Of a stretch of DNA of 64,000 bases, positions 44,666 through 57,019 are shown piece after piece. The translations under genes were made by a program, and so were the position numbers. The notes beneath the pieces are model-generated. The model ran no database searches, was not told the DNA's origin, and saw only the letters and a program-made list of their open reading frames with translations. Each line of letters starts with the position of its first letter. Position 1 is the stretch's first letter. Source of the DNA: Microplitis mediator (taxonomy: Eukaryota > Arthropoda > Insecta > Hymenoptera > Braconidae). The stretch lies in assembly GCF_029852145.1 (NCBI RefSeq), contig NC_079974.1, positions 10,305,207-10,369,206 of the forward strand. The letters are read 5' to 3'.

Positions 44666-45646
44666 ATTTTGTGTATCTTTAAAATGAAATTCTTTATTTC
44701 CTGAGATGGGAGTAGTATTTGGCTCGAGAGAGGTAGGACTCGTGATGGCTGTGGTTGGATACCACGCGCTATAAGGAACTTTGATTATACCTCCGGTTAG
44801 TGTCCACCTTAATCGTCACTTGATTATATTTTTCGGATAAGCGTGTAGTCTGAGTCGGAAGATGGGGATGACCTCACAGCGCGTGTATGCCTAAAAGGGC
44901 GAGGAAACGGCCTCCGGTCGGCGGAGGTGGACTTACGTCCCGTTTCATTAATTAATTAATCCTCATTTTGACCGTCTCTTTTAATTACTTCATAATTGAT
45001 TGTCAACGATTTGTTAGTTTAGAAACTATCGTCAACAAAACTTGAGAGAAATTACTATTCTCCGAATTTGTGTCGTATATTTCCTGTTTCGGGGTAATGA
45101 TCTGATTAAAAGCTCCTTTTTCTTTTTAGCGTCATTACTTACATGTAGTTCTGTCCAAATTCATGCCTTTCCTGAAGAATAATCGTACAAAAGAATTAAA
45201 AGTTGCCTGATTTTCAATTACACAGGTTCACAAAAAAAAATTGGTGTGTGCTGGGTGTCAGACTATGATTTTCTGGCGTATTTTTTCCCGCCGAACTTTT
45301 TATTCTTTTTTTTGTGCATTACCGTACGTTGGACCGTGTGGTGTACACAATTTACAATAATTATTTGTGATTTTTATAATTTTTGTAATTCAGAGTATTG
45401 CATATCTTATTGTGATCGAAAAGCTAAAAAAGAACTAATATTTTCCAGACCATTTTCGACGATTAATAGCTCGAACATGCACTCACAATAACGTTTTTAA
45501 GCTCAAGGAGCTTGTCTTTCTCGTGGAAACTAATTTGGAAGGAACTCAAATCGCTAGAAGTGATTGAGTGAAGTGTTCATTTGATTTTGATAATTTCATC
45601 GTTTCCTTACATTACCATTAATCTTTAACATATCTTAATGTTTCAG

Positions 45647-45765
45647 GGCAGCAGAATATCTTGTACGGACTGGACCTATTGTAACACTAGAAGTCGCTAA
45701 ACAGGGTGCCATCTACCATGGTTTAGCTACTCTATTATCTCAACCATCACCTGTTATAAGTAGAG
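45647..45765 (+). CDS. cno: afadin/Canoe exon: end of PDZ domain
   Basis: After completing the split Lys codon it reads AAEYLVRTGPIVTLEVAKQG, then AIYHGLATLLSQPSPVISR, ending one base into a Gly or Ala codon. The helix-2 and final strand, with the afadin/Canoe-specific tail A-K-Q-G-A-I-Y-H-G-L-A-T-L-L, make this the most diagnostic exon. The acceptor is TTTCAG and the donor GTTAGT. Intron phase 1 follows, compatible with both the exon at 50651 and the one at 58638. Confidence 0.94.
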
Positions 45766-46049
45766 GTTAGTAAAGTTTAATTTATGAAAAATTTTCGATT
45801 ACATCAAATAATATAAAAAATTGTTGCGAATTACAATTGTATAGAAATTGATGTATAAAAGATTCATAGAAAAATAATATTCCGCGTGGGGAAAAAAAAT
45901 TGATGTCAATTAGAGGTTTAGCGTATCGAAAAATTCGATTTCTTATTACATAACACGAGAAATTCTTTTTTCGGTTTTAACTTGATTTTTTGATATTAAA
46001 AAACTTTCTTTGAAAAGATGAGTTTTGAGCGTAAAGGTTATATTGGTAT

Positions 46050-46265
46050 ATTGTCTATACAATGTTTTGTCAAATTAACTATCTGAAGCTCTCCGAGAAA
46101 GTAAGTCGTTGTCCTTTTTTACTCTCACTCTTAGAAAACGAGCCTAACTTCGTACCATGACTACACACTAACATGTATCACAACATATATATATACAAAA
46201 TTAACTTATTCGATCGATAGAGTATGAAATCTACCTTCCATTTCGGTTGCCGAATGGCATTTTTT
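46050..46265 (-). mobile_element. dispersed repeat, inverted relative to 59612-59835
   Basis: The blocks TGTTTTGTCAAATTAACTAT, GAAGCTCTCCGAGAAAG, AAAACGAGCCTAAC and CTACCTTCCATTTCGG recur in reverse order and complement at 59612-59835. The inner end (TTGCCGAATGGC) also resembles the start of the repeat at 46599 (GGCCATTCGGCA). It may be one end of a shared element family with GCCATTCGGCA-like termini. Confidence 0.6.
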
Positions 46266-46312
46266 TTGGTAATAAAAAAAATTTCTAGAAGAAATGAGCA
46301 TACAGCTTATGC

Positions 46313-46560
46313 AGGGAATTAAATTTGCTACAAAAACTCCGATTGTATGATTCTATGAATCGAACTCCACGTTCATTCAATCACTTTATAGTGTCTATTG
46401 TCAATAATATCCACTGTAAGATTAAAAAATTCCAATTTAAAGAAAATTTATTATCAATTATTATTACCATTCACATTTCCAGCTCTACAACTCAAAAACT
46501 GTTAGTCGGACAGTGTTTGCTTAAAGAAAGTTTTTTTTAGCAAATTTAATTTCCTACAAA
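46313..46560. repeat. inverted repeat carrying the fold-back core motif
   Basis: The left end GGGAATTAAATTTGCTACAA is inverted at the right end TTTTTAGCAAATTTAATTTCC, bracketing about 200 bp of AT-rich DNA that is poorly paired. The ends are the same core found inside FB2 to FB5. It is a fragment or diverged core of a fold-back. The 71-codon frame inside is unsupported. Confidence 0.5.
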
Positions 46561-46598
46561 AGTATACTCATTTTTTCTAAAAAAAATATTTTAATACT

Positions 46599-47227
46599 GA
46601 AAAAAGGCCATTCGGCATCCGAAATGGAAGTAGATTTCTTACGATAATTGTTCCACTTTTAATAAGTATATGTAATTTAATAATCACCTATCAAAAATTT
46701 TCAAAGATATAAACAATGGCATTATCACCATAACACATAAGTCAATTATGTGACTTTGAACCCTTATTAAAAGTCGAACAATTATCGTAAAACAAAAAAT
46801 AAAAAAAGGAAAATATAGCTTATTCTATCGGCTATTAAGTTCTTTTTACATAGTAAGGATAGATATACCCGTTAAAAAGTTATTTACGAAAAAAACCAAA
46901 AAAGTAGAATTTTTCGTTTTTTTTTTGGAATTTCAAATGTTCACCATTTCTAAACTAGTTGACTGATTTTGCTCATCTTCGAACGTAACCAAGCTGATCG
47001 TTCATAGAATAAGTGTACCAAGTTTCATTAAGATCCGTTAAAAATTGTGGCCGCTATCGTCGCAACATGGCGCGTTATATTACATATATACATACATATA
47101 TAAACTTTTGAACCAATGGTATTTTTGGAACCTACTCGATGAATTATGATAGATTATGGCGAAATTCTTTGAAAATTTCACCATGGAGACAAATGCAAAA
47201 GATAGATTTCTATTAAATCTACTAAAA
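46599..47227 (+). mobile_element. 630-bp dispersed repeat, copy 2
   Basis: This is a near-identical partner of 39491-40121 (offset about 7107). Differences are limited to single substitutions and the length of one T run, implying a recent origin. It lies in the intron after the PDZ exons, while copy 1 lies upstream of them, both on the plus strand. Homologous recombination between them would delete the first two PDZ exons and the third. Confidence 0.8.
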
Positions 47228-47504
47228 ATCGAGTTGCAACGGCAAAAAATTTTTCCCTCCGGTATCTATGGAAAATCGAATTTTTCAAAGAGTGAAGCCT
47301 CTAATTGACTTAAAATTTGTATTCCGTCGGCAAAATTTTTTTTTTTCTTACATAAATTGCTCCTCTGGACAGCTACGTGGTTTAAATAATTAATAATAAC
47401 CAAAATGACGCAGGTATCGTTGCATTTTATACAGCCTAAGTGGTAACGTAATTCCTTATCGCCTAGACGCTAGGGGTTTGATTTTTGTTGACAGTCTCTC
47501 CTTA

Positions 47505-47905
<401 letters not shown>

Positions 47906-48134
47906 ATTACATAGGCTCTGAAATAATTAAGAAATAGAGACTTAATAGATTTGTGTATTTTTTTTATTTACCCAAGGAGAAAATCAAATTTAATTCAACT
48001 TACAGCTAAAAAATGTAACATCTCTTTAAAATTTAAATGAAAAGCTGTATTGATATTTTATTCAAAATCACCCATTCAAAACCATTTTTGTTGATTAATA
48101 TTTTCATTGGAATAATCATATATATATACATATA

Positions 48135-49122
48135 TTAGGGTGCTTCATTTCGGAGCCAGATTTTTTTTTTCAAGTGCATGTGGAAAAAACCATAGTTCAA
48201 CGCAAAAAAAAAATTTTCGCGCATGATAAAAAATTCTATGTCGATTACAGATCTAGCTCATTGAAGAATTCGATTTTCCCATTTAAATAACATGGGAAAA
48301 ATTTTTTTTTTAGCTTCAAGTATTTTTAACCTCGTTAACAAATCAATAGATCAAATAGACTAATATTTGTAGGAAATTGAATACTCTAGAAAAAAGGTTT
48401 CTTATCATTTTTCGATAAATTCATCTGTTTCAAAGTTATTAGAGCTCGAAGTAAAGTTGGAGATCGTTTTACTTTTCCGGTGAAATTATCAGACTTATCA
48501 CAAAATGTTACAGGGTCTTTTCTGTTGCCAATTTTATTCTTTACAAATTATTATTAGTGAAGTTTTTTTTAATTCCGCATTGTTTTCTAGTTATTTTCAT
48601 TTCAATGTCGAGCTCTTGAAATCGTTCAGGACCACTTTCTTTGGAGCTTGAAATTAACATGAAAATAACTAAAAAACAATGCGGAATTTGAAAAAAACTT
48701 TACTGACAATAATTTGTAGAGAATAAAATTGGCAACAAAAAAGACTCTATAACATTTTGTAATAAGTCTGATAGTTTCACCAGAAAAGTAAAACGATCTC
48801 CAACTTTACTTCGAGCTCTAATAACTTTGAAACAGATGAATTTATCGAAAAATGATAAGAGACCTTTTTTGTAGAGTATTCAATTTCCTACATGTATTAG
48901 TCTATTTGATCTATTGATTTGTTAACGAGGTTAAAAATACTTGAAGCTAAAAAAAAAATTTTTCCCATATTATTTAAATGGGAAAATTGAATTCTTCAAT
49001 GAGCTAGGTCTGTAATCGACATAGAATTTTTTATCATGCGTGAAAATTTTTTTTTTTGCGTTGAACTATGGTTTTTTCCACATGCACTTGAAAAAAAAAA
49101 TCTGGCTCCGAAATGAAGCACC

Positions 49123-49126
<4 letters not shown>
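48135..49126. mobile_element. fold-back element FB5, 992 bp near-perfect palindrome
   Basis: The termini are TTAGGGTGCTTCATTTCGGA and the inverse TCCGAAATGAAGCACCCTAA. The arms match almost base for base to a centre near 48630 (blocks CAAGTGCATGTGGAAAAAAC, ATTCTATGTCGATTACAGA, ACTTATCACAAAATGTTACA). The shared core is present once per arm (48370 and 48863). (TA)n lies immediately on both sides, long on the right (49127-49190). The interior is shared with the diverged element at 13730-14560. No coding frame. Confidence 0.87.

Positions 49127-49190
<64 letters not shown>
49127..49190. repeat. (TA)n microsatellite
   Basis: About 32 TA units form the right flank of FB5. The Tyr-Ile frames through it are artefacts. 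Confidence 0.92.
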
Positions 49191-49194
<4 letters not shown>

Positions 49195-49228
49195 AATTTT
49201 GTTTTTACCCCTTTTTTCTTATTTTATC

Positions 49229-49930
49229 ATATGAGGAGCTGATTATCAAAAGGGTATCTTTTTATTTTTTAGATTTTTAAAATATAAATGAAAAACTGTT
49301 TACTTTAAGCTATAATTTTTTTTATCAATTTTATTTTTTTCCTTTGCATAATACTCGGGGTGATACAGCTCTGATTTCATTTTCATGAAAAAAACTTTAA
49401 AATTACCAGTGTATTTATTATTTGAAATTCGAAAAAGTGCCCTTTTGATTTGAATTTATAAAAAAGTACCCTTTGATCCAAAGTTATAAAAAAAGACAGG
49501 GAAGCGAGACTTTATGGAAACTTATAGTATTGAAAAGGGGCGTAAGCGGCGCAGATGAGGCGCGCGAAAGCATAAATTAAAATTTTTGAATTTTTATCTT
49601 AGAAAATTAATATTAACGGTAATAAAGTTACATTAATATTGATTTTAATAATAATAAATAATTCTAAATTAAAATAAAAACACATAAATAACATTTGTAT
49701 AATTTAATAATAATAATAATAATAAATTCTGAATTAGTTATCAAAATTTACAAAAAGATCTCCTTTTGATCCGAAATGTAAATTTTATTATTTTTTTTAT
49801 ACCGAAAAAAATTGTAATTAATGAAATTTGATGAAAAATATCACTAGAACTTGAGGTTTTCTACCAGATTCTAAAAAAAAAAATCGATAATTTATCAAAA
49901 GATACCCTTTTGAAACTCAGCTCCTCATAT
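49229..49930. mobile_element. inverted-repeat element with ATATGAGGAGCTGA ends
   Basis: The left end reads ATATGAGGAGCTGATTATCA, then AAAGGGTATCTTTTTA. The right end is its inverse, AAGATACCCTTTTGAAACTC then AGCTCCTCATAT. Inside are further TGCCCTTTTGAT, TACCCTTTGATCC and TCTCCTTTTGATCC words in the same sense, spaced 50-300 bp apart. There is no ORF. It is a 0.7 kb MITE-like element directly after FB5. Confidence 0.65.
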
Positions 49931-50164
49931 ATTTTTGGTTATTTTCATTTCTTTCTACAATGTATGGCACAAATGTAGAGAAAAAAAATTTATAAAATAT
50001 GAATGGGTAAAACTTTTTTAGTACTGGACATTTTCACTCAAAATTAAAAAATTTTTTGATAATTTAATTATGAAGCTTAAGTATCAACAAATTGATACTT
50101 AGTTTAATTAATAATACGTGTAAACAGTAGATTTATTGAAGAAAAAAAAAAGACTAGTGACTGT

Positions 50165-50240
50165 CAGCGGAAATGGAACCCCGAGCGCCTGGCTGGAAGT
50201 AATTACATTGCCACTAAGACTGCTAAGCGGTTAGCTGATG
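50165..50240 (-). repeat. degenerate tRNA-like sequence
   Basis: On the minus strand there is an A-box-like TTAGTGGCAATG followed by a B-box-like CGGGGTTCCATTTCC about 35 bp later. No acceptor stem pairs. It could be a SINE head or tRNA remnant. Confidence 0.25.
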
Positions 50241-50650
50241 TGGAACCCGACTGATATATAAACTACACTTGAATTGTAAACGGCTCTTTTCTTGGAATCG
50301 GTTGACCAGTGTGCTTGACTATTTTAAGGAGTGAACTCCTTCAAGTTATACTACTAATACATGCCTGCACTATGTAAGTCTTACGAGCAGCATTGTACCT
50401 CCTATTCAAATATCGATAGAAGCTGTATCATATTCGTTTTTTTTTTAATCAACTGAATCTCTGGTAACTCAAATCTAGATTGGCCAAGTACCCGGCGTAT
50501 TTGCAATTAAAACACGATCTTTGTCAGTGAATGTGTAAAATTTAATACAAAATATAATAATTTTTCAATATGATTCCAACAATATGCACTATGCTTTGCA
50601 CAATATAATTATAATGCTTTACTAATGCTTGACTAATTTTGCTTAAATAG

Positions 50651-50818
50651 CGCATAAGGCACGGCCGAAATCAGAATATACTGAAGTATCTCAAGTACCT
50701 GATATAAGTCAACCGTCAACGTCACATTCAATGGGAAATTTAATATCAGCATCGAAAGAATCAAGTTTTCTACAACATCCGGTTGATTGGCATCCTGACT
50801 CAGAAAACATTTTACCTG
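50651..50818 (+). CDS. cno: afadin/Canoe possible cassette exon after the PDZ domain
   Basis: A frame of 168 bases begins after AAATAG and ends before a weak donor, GTACGA. It starts and ends in phase 1, matching the exons on both sides. The protein is Ser- and Pro-rich (KARPKSEYTEVSQVPDISQP, STSHSMGNLISASKESSF, then PVDWHPDSENILP) with no domain. Because 168 is divisible by 3 and flanked by phase-1 introns, skipping it keeps the frame and joins ...VISRG directly to PRRMSERD. I infer alternative use. Codon and amino-acid content look genuine, but expression is unverified. Confidence 0.7.
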
Positions 50819-50849
50819 GTACGATATTTTGTCAAATATCATCTTTTAT

Positions 50850-53640
50850 CTTTCTTGATTGAAATGATTATAAATTTTCTTATTATTCATATGATTTTTC
50901 AATTACTTGCTTACAGCAATCTAATTCGAGTTCGCTATTCTTATCTGAAGCTTTCAATTAACATGACATCACTTACTCTTGAACGCTTAAACTGCCTGCC
51001 GTTGAATATAGAATATTGACACTTTAATTATTGAAAGGATAAAGAGCTTTTTTTAATAATTTTGTTACCCAGACTGTAAAATAGCAATTAATTCAAATAT
51101 AATGTGGCTAACTGAAGCGATTTTATAATTTTTTTTTTTTTTATACATTAAAAATAACATTTGAACATTTATAAATTCTTTAAATGATTGTCGACGTAAA
51201 GGACAATCAAAATTCATTTTTTCTTCGCAAAGTTGTTTTGATAAATGTTGCAGCATAACTAATAAACATGGATTAAGCACTTCATTTTCGTTTGGCAAAG
51301 AATTCGTCAATCCCTACGCTTAGAGAAAAATCAATTATAAAATAACAGCTATCTAACGCTTCAACTATTAACGTAAAGTTCAATGGACTGATAATCAATG
51401 ATAATAATCAAAATAGAAATATAGTGGTTGTAATTACAAAACACTTAAACTGACTATTTTGTTGTAAATCTTTTTCCTTATCTTCGTCACAATGATTTTT
51501 TTATAATAGGGGAGGGGAGGGGGAAGTGGGCCCCTTAAAATTTTCAAAACTTCAAAAAATTTGGGGGCAGAGTGGGCCCCTCAAAATGTTCTATACGTCA
51601 ATAAATTCGGACGGATAATAAGCTTATCGAAATTTTTTATGTAATGAGGGCTAAAATAGACCACCAAAACTGTTCATTAAATATAATTTATTAATAGTTA
51701 AAGATAATAAAATTACGTTTTAAAGTTAGTTCAATTTTTTTCAAAGATCAATATTTTAATCGGACAAATAAGGATTATCGTTAAAAAAAAAATTTTGAAA
51801 TTGACAAAATGAATAAAAACCGAAAAATTGCTCATTATGGTGATTCTTGGCGAAAACGATGAATTCAAAGCTTCGGGACTCTAAGAAAAAAAATCGAAGC
51901 GCTTTGAAATTTTCCGGGTGTCTTCGGAACACTTTAAAGACGTTCTCACGGAAATCACTTTTTTTACAATCTTCTTGAAACTTCGAATACACATACTTTT
52001 AAGTATCCTTTATATGTAGAAAGTTTGCTATATAGTCCTTGCGGTACTTAATTTGTAATTATTGTAATGATTGGCTATTAAAATTTGTATATTTAACATG
52101 TGACTCCGACCCCAATCAGTGTTGTAGCACACGTTTTCTTGAATAACAATAGTAATTTTTTTACGATTGTTTTAAAAAACTAAAAATCATTAATTGAGGA
52201 TATAACGAATATGTTTCTGTAGAAATAAGAAAAACAAGTGGTATTTATTTTGTTGTAATAAAGGCTAAAAGTTAGCTACTTTTAGCAGTTTTCGCCTTTT
52301 CTGTCGTTGCTTGGAGCGTGAGAGATAGTGACTTGGCAACGTTGCACTGGGCTTGAAGTTTGAAATACCGCAAAGGCACGGCGGTGCGGTAGTTCTAAAC
52401 CATGAAGTTCTTTTTGAATTTTTTTAGCCTCAGACATACTTGTTAAGGCTTTGGTTATTTTAGCACCTATCTTATTTTTTAAATAAATTCTCCGTTCTTT
52501 AAACGCGATATCATTATTTAATATTTAATAATCACCAATATAAAAGTAGCCTCTAATAATTTTTCAAAACAATTAAATTCTACAACACGCGCTTCCAGCA
52601 TAAGAATGTACAGAGAATAGAAAACCACGTTGACAGAAAGGAGGAACGATGCCATGAGAATATTTTTAGACTTCTGTGTCTGCAAGAGCAAGCGAGAAAG
52701 TGCACTGTATTTCAAATAGTTTATCTTTTACTAGTAGTACTTAACATAGGAACAATCGTCTTTAAAATTGAGTATGACTACTCTGTGGAAACGTCTTTAA
52801 GGTTAAAAAATTATCGACGATATCCTTCATTCATACATTATATCCAAAGTTATAACAAGTTATCCAAATATCCTTAAATATACGAATTTTTATCTTTGTT
52901 TCAATCAACATTGTCGATTCTAAAAAATTTTTTTCATTGAACACCACTAATTGTGTCTTATGGGGCATGTTTTGTAGCTTTCAAGACTCTACTTCAATTC
53001 CCTGTACGATCATTATTTTCCGAGTTATTGATGGTCAAAGTTAAAAAAGACTTTTTTGCTTTGATCAGCGATAACTCTGCGCCAAACACTAAAAGAGCTT
53101 TATGGTGAAATTATAAAAAAATTTATTGAAGCTCCTGGACCGTTTTCAAATCAGTAAAGCTTTGTGAAATTTTTTTTCGGAGGTTTTCTCCAGATGACTC
53201 TTGAACTGTCCATGATGAAAAATTGTCCAGACCAAATCTAAAAACTAGACACTTGAAGCTACAATTTGCCTTTTTTCTGCTGTACGACTATTTTCCTCCA
53301 AGTTACAGCCTGTTGATAAGCACTTAAAAATGTATCTCGAGGATTTATCAACACATAAAAGATTGCAATTGTTATTACCAATTAAGAAAAAAAATGGCAT
53401 TTAGTTTTTCGTTAATAACTCAAAAACTATTAACATTTTTGAAATTTAGGAAAAAGATCCTTAGAGGAGGACATTTCCCATAAAAAAGTCCTAACTACCC
53501 AAATTCTACCTCTATTATTTATAACTTTAATTTGACGTCGAAAATAAGGCTCCACGCGGTCGTTACGGTATGGGTGCACTGCTGCTAAAGACAGGGTACC
53601 TCATAAAATCATTTTTTATAGTAACATATATAAATTTAAA
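50850..53640. other. intron sequence with no confident feature
   Basis: Part of the long intron between the exons at 50651 and 58638. It holds a G-rich stretch at 51508-51590 (GGGGAGGGGAGGGGGAAGTG and GTGGGCCCC twice), GC-richer DNA at 52280-52400, and sequence at 52930-53560 with words such as TATGGGGCATG and CCCTGTACGATCA, reminiscent of fold-back arms but without a partner. Frames at 51065-51310, 51756-51992 and 52518-52715 on the minus strand show no motif I know. Confidence 0.4.
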
Positions 53641-53664
53641 AATTTAAATAAATTATGGTATAAT

Positions 53665-53922
53665 CTAGTGCCTTAAACCCCAAATGCCCGATGTAAACAG
53701 TTCTGTTGCTGCTACCATCTCGTTAAACAAAATAATTCTTTGCTGCCAAACCTCTGTTCTGCTAGCGCATAGCATACTCCACATGGTATTCGCGGCTATT
53801 CTTGCTCTCGTTGTAAAATGTTGAACCACATTGTTAAACAGACCCGATGCACTGAAGGGGACCCTAAGATATGTGAATTGTTTCACAACCTCTATCGGTT
53901 GACCTTGATATTTCTTACACAC
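53665..53922 (-). pseudogene. LINE fragment downstream of reverse transcriptase
   Basis: It contains VVKQFTYLRVPFSASGLF, matching the Y-L-G-V-x-F-S-x-x-G-x-F motif that follows the palm domain in many insect LINEs, then TTRARIAANTMWSML. It ends at GIWGLRH and a stop. It is in a different frame from the reverse-transcriptase core at 53892-54620, so a frameshift separates them. Confidence 0.7.
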
Positions 53923-54823
53923 AGTTTTGGAAGTCTTCCTGGTTTTTTGAAGACCATAGTTTTAGTTTTAGCAACATTTACGGTCAATCGATTGATCTTA
54001 CAGTACTTCTCAAACGTTCTCAGCAAGTTTTGCATTTTCACCACGTCCTCAGCTATTAGAGTCGTGTCATCCGCAAAGAGCAATATTAGCATCTTCTCGG
54101 TCGCCTCGTAGTGCCCTTCTACCACAAAAAAATCATTAATATCCGCTAATAGCAAAATAAATAGAAGAGGACTTAAAGGGTCTCCTTGCAGTACTCCCTC
54201 GGTGATGTCAACGAATTCGGTGAATGATGTCTGGTTTACTTTTACACGAAACCCAGCTTTATCGTATAGGTTCTTGATAGCTCTGATTAGTTGGCTGCTC
54301 ACTTCCAGTTCAAACAATTTCTTGCATAATACGTCATGTGCGACTGAGTCGAATGCTCTACGGAAGTCGATAAAGGTGACGAATAATCGGCCATTCCTCG
54401 CCAGTGCTCCTGCAATTTTTGCCGACAAAATAAAAATGTTGTCTTTACACGATCTTGCCGCTCTAAATCCATTTTGGCGTTCTGGAAGATCACCGGGCTC
54501 CTCATCCCAACGGTAGAGTCTGCGCGCTAACAGAGTAGTGAAAATCTTTGCACTGGCATTAGCAAGCGCGATTCCACGGTAGTTTAATGGGTCCAGTTCA
54601 TCGCCCTTTTTATACAGCATCGTGATGTTAGATTACACCACTCCTCGAGCACTCTACCAGAAGTTAGTATCTCGTTGAATAAGTCTGTTAAATAAATGAT
54701 CCAGCATTCTGGCAACTCTTTGTAAAACTCAGCAGGTATGCCGTCCGGCCCTGGACTTTTATTGTTCTTGGCTTTAGCTAGAATGTTTTTCACCTCCTCC
54801 ACGGTAACGTTGCGATCAAGCAA
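53892..54823 (-). pseudogene. LINE reverse transcriptase, broken
   Basis: Two open pieces in different frames overlap near 54600. The first (54823-54584) has NNKSPGPDGIPAEFY, the first conserved RT block. The second has NYRGIALANASAKIFTTLL, FIDFRRAFDSV (motif A), EGVLQGDPLSPLLF (motif B) and LLFADDTTLIAED (motif C, with the catalytic Asp pair at residues 184-185 of the 242-codon piece). The catalytic residues persist, so only the frame is lost. Confidence 0.87.
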
Positions 54824-55138
54824 CGGATGCCAGGAGTCCTAGAAACAGCGGTTATCTTCTGCTTTTGGTGGCATAGCGTTGTTATAAAAATCTTCTCACT
54901 GGTTTATTGTTATTGGGTTGGGTTTTGTTGAAGCTGGCTTGTATTTCCTTATGGTTTTCCAAAAGCTCTGCATATCTCTAGCCTTTGACAGCTCTTCTTG
55001 CGCATCAGTAGCATGTTTTTTCTTCGCCTTTCTTACCACGTCAACATGAGCGTTGCGAGCTGCAATGTACTGTTTTTTAAGCTGTTCACCACCATACTTG
55101 AACCATTTTCTTTGGGCTCTATGCTCTTCCCTCTTTGA

Positions 55139-56230
55139 TTACACACAATCCCGGTTGAACCATAGATTTTTGGCCCGCCCGCGTCTACCACTTTTTATAA
55201 CTCGCAACATGTTCACTTTCGATGACACTGTCTTAATCGCTGATGCTATACAACTTGCCATTCCTTCGACGCTATCCAACTTCGATGGCTGAATATCTGC
55301 TAGTTCCTTCCGGTATTGCTCTGCTCCATCTCTGTCACATCTAAAGACTGAAATCTCGGTGCTGCTGGGCTGATTCGTCGTGACCTGTTGGTTGTCCTCC
55401 AACTCCATTACTGCAACCACTGGCCAATGATCAAATAACCCCATGTGGGGTATGTAAAAGTTGGTAAATAATTCCAAGCGGTCTGCTTTGGCCCAGATCT
55501 GGTCAATTACTGATGTTCCCATATTACCTACGAAGGTCACACCACCACATTCATCTGACATAAAGCGGCCGTTGAGTACTACCAATCCCAGTTCCTCCAT
55601 CGCCTCTACCAACCCTACTCCATTTTTGTTGATCATCGGGTCCATTGAAGCTCTCGTTCCTGTTAAATATGCTGAGCCAACTAACTCATCGTCCAGCTGA
55701 TTACTGTTACCGATTCTAGAGTTAAAATTGCGTCCAACCATCAGGGCACACCCCTCAACAATCGTCCATCCTCTTAACGACTCCACCAACGCTTCCAGTC
55801 TGTGCTTGAAAAGTATGTCTTTCAGGTACACATTTACGACAATTAAATCTTTACCGCTCACATTCCCTTTTACTGTTATCCACATGCTGTTTGACTCCAG
55901 TAGGGTGGGGCATTAAAATTTGTTTTTGTCAACTAACAGAGCCAATCCACCACTGGCCCTACCCACTGCATGCTCTTTTGTGGCTGGGGACTGATAGCAC
56001 TCCATATGTCTCATGAACACCGGTACTTTAAACTGTGACGTTGCCCATGTCTCAGAGAGACCAACCACCAAGGAGTCTGAAATTATATTACGCTCGTCAT
56101 CACTATCGAATGCAAAGAAATTACTTACTCCTCTTAGATTCCAGAAAAGGCATTTGGGTCCTAATATTACACTGCTGTTGCTACTAATTGAGCTCCTATG
56201 ACTTACGTTCTGTTGGCTACGTCTATCCAC
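55139..56230 (-). pseudogene. LINE APE-type endonuclease, broken
   Basis: The first piece (56230-55913) has FWNLRGVSNF and VVGLSETWA, the Asn and Glu motifs of APE endonucleases. After a stop the second piece (55885-55139, same frame) has LIVVNVYL, MVGRNFNSRIG, SVIDQIWAKADRL and LFDHWPVVAV. The usual G-D-F-N has become R-N-F-N, losing a catalytic Asp. The segment 55138-54824 is a continuation in the same frame rich in Lys and Arg, linking to the reverse transcriptase. Confidence 0.83.
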
Positions 56231-56259
56231 TGATTTGGCTGAATGAGGACTAGGGAGTG

Positions 56260-57019
56260 TGCTGGCTACTCCGAACTGACTTGCTATTTGCTAATTTGAC
56301 AAGTGCACCTGACTTCTTACAGCAGATGTGTGTTCCCGTTGCGGGACCAGGCCCTTGGCATCCTCCCACACTAATTTGACACCATCAACTTCCAGGCTTC
56401 AGTACCTGACATGGACTTTTTTACCTTTACGTGCCTCATCCCCTGCTATATCCCATATTTTTCGTTGTATGTCTCTCTCATTCTGCGTCTGATCTCAATT
56501 GATCGAGATTTTGGTTCCTTGGAGCTTCGTTGATTTACATTTAAGGATTTTTTCCCTGTCTTCAATTGTAGCTAGTTCAATAATTGTGAGGCCAAGCTTT
56601 CCTCTCGTCTTGATAGGCGTGATACCTACCACTTCCACTACCACCCCAAGAGTATTCTCACAAAATTCTTCGAAATTTTCCCTGTTCATTTCCTGGTTCA
56701 TTCCACGCAGGACCACGTTCTTCTCGACGGCACGACGTTCTCTCCTCTCTTCCTTTTTCTCGAGCTTGGCAATTCGTTCTTTCAACAATTCATTCTCAGC
56801 TTGATAGAATGTTACATGTGTATCAAATTCTTTACGGAATGATTTTATATCCTGCATCGTGTCCTTGATGTCTCTGATATCTGCACACATTGCTTCAAGC
56901 TTTTCAAGTACGGTATTTGTGCCTGGCAAGTCGCAAGATATCTGTAAAGTGCTTTGGGTACTTTTTGCACCACCTCTTCCCACTACGTTACCTCTTCCTG
57001 TGCCCCGTGGGCCCATCAT
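56260..57019 (-). pseudogene. LINE ORF1-like coiled-coil and nucleic-acid-binding region, broken
   Basis: A Gly-rich start (MMGPRGTGRGNVVGRGG) is followed by a predicted coiled coil at about residues 33-100 (LEKLEAMCADIRDIKDTMQD and on). Next come RRAVEKNVVLRGM and KLGLTIIELATIEDREKIL, the pattern of an RRM-like ORF1p domain. The long frame stops at 56495, but the same frame goes on in family-like sequence (NERDIQRKIWDIAGDEARKG, EVDGVKLVWEDAKGLVP) with further stops. The stops are therefore decay within a domain. Confidence 0.65.

Noticed and set aside
54202..55916. Plus-strand frames opposite the LINE (54202-54516, 55053-55292, 55461-55700 and others)
   Set aside because: They are shadows of the minus-strand endonuclease and reverse-transcriptase frames.
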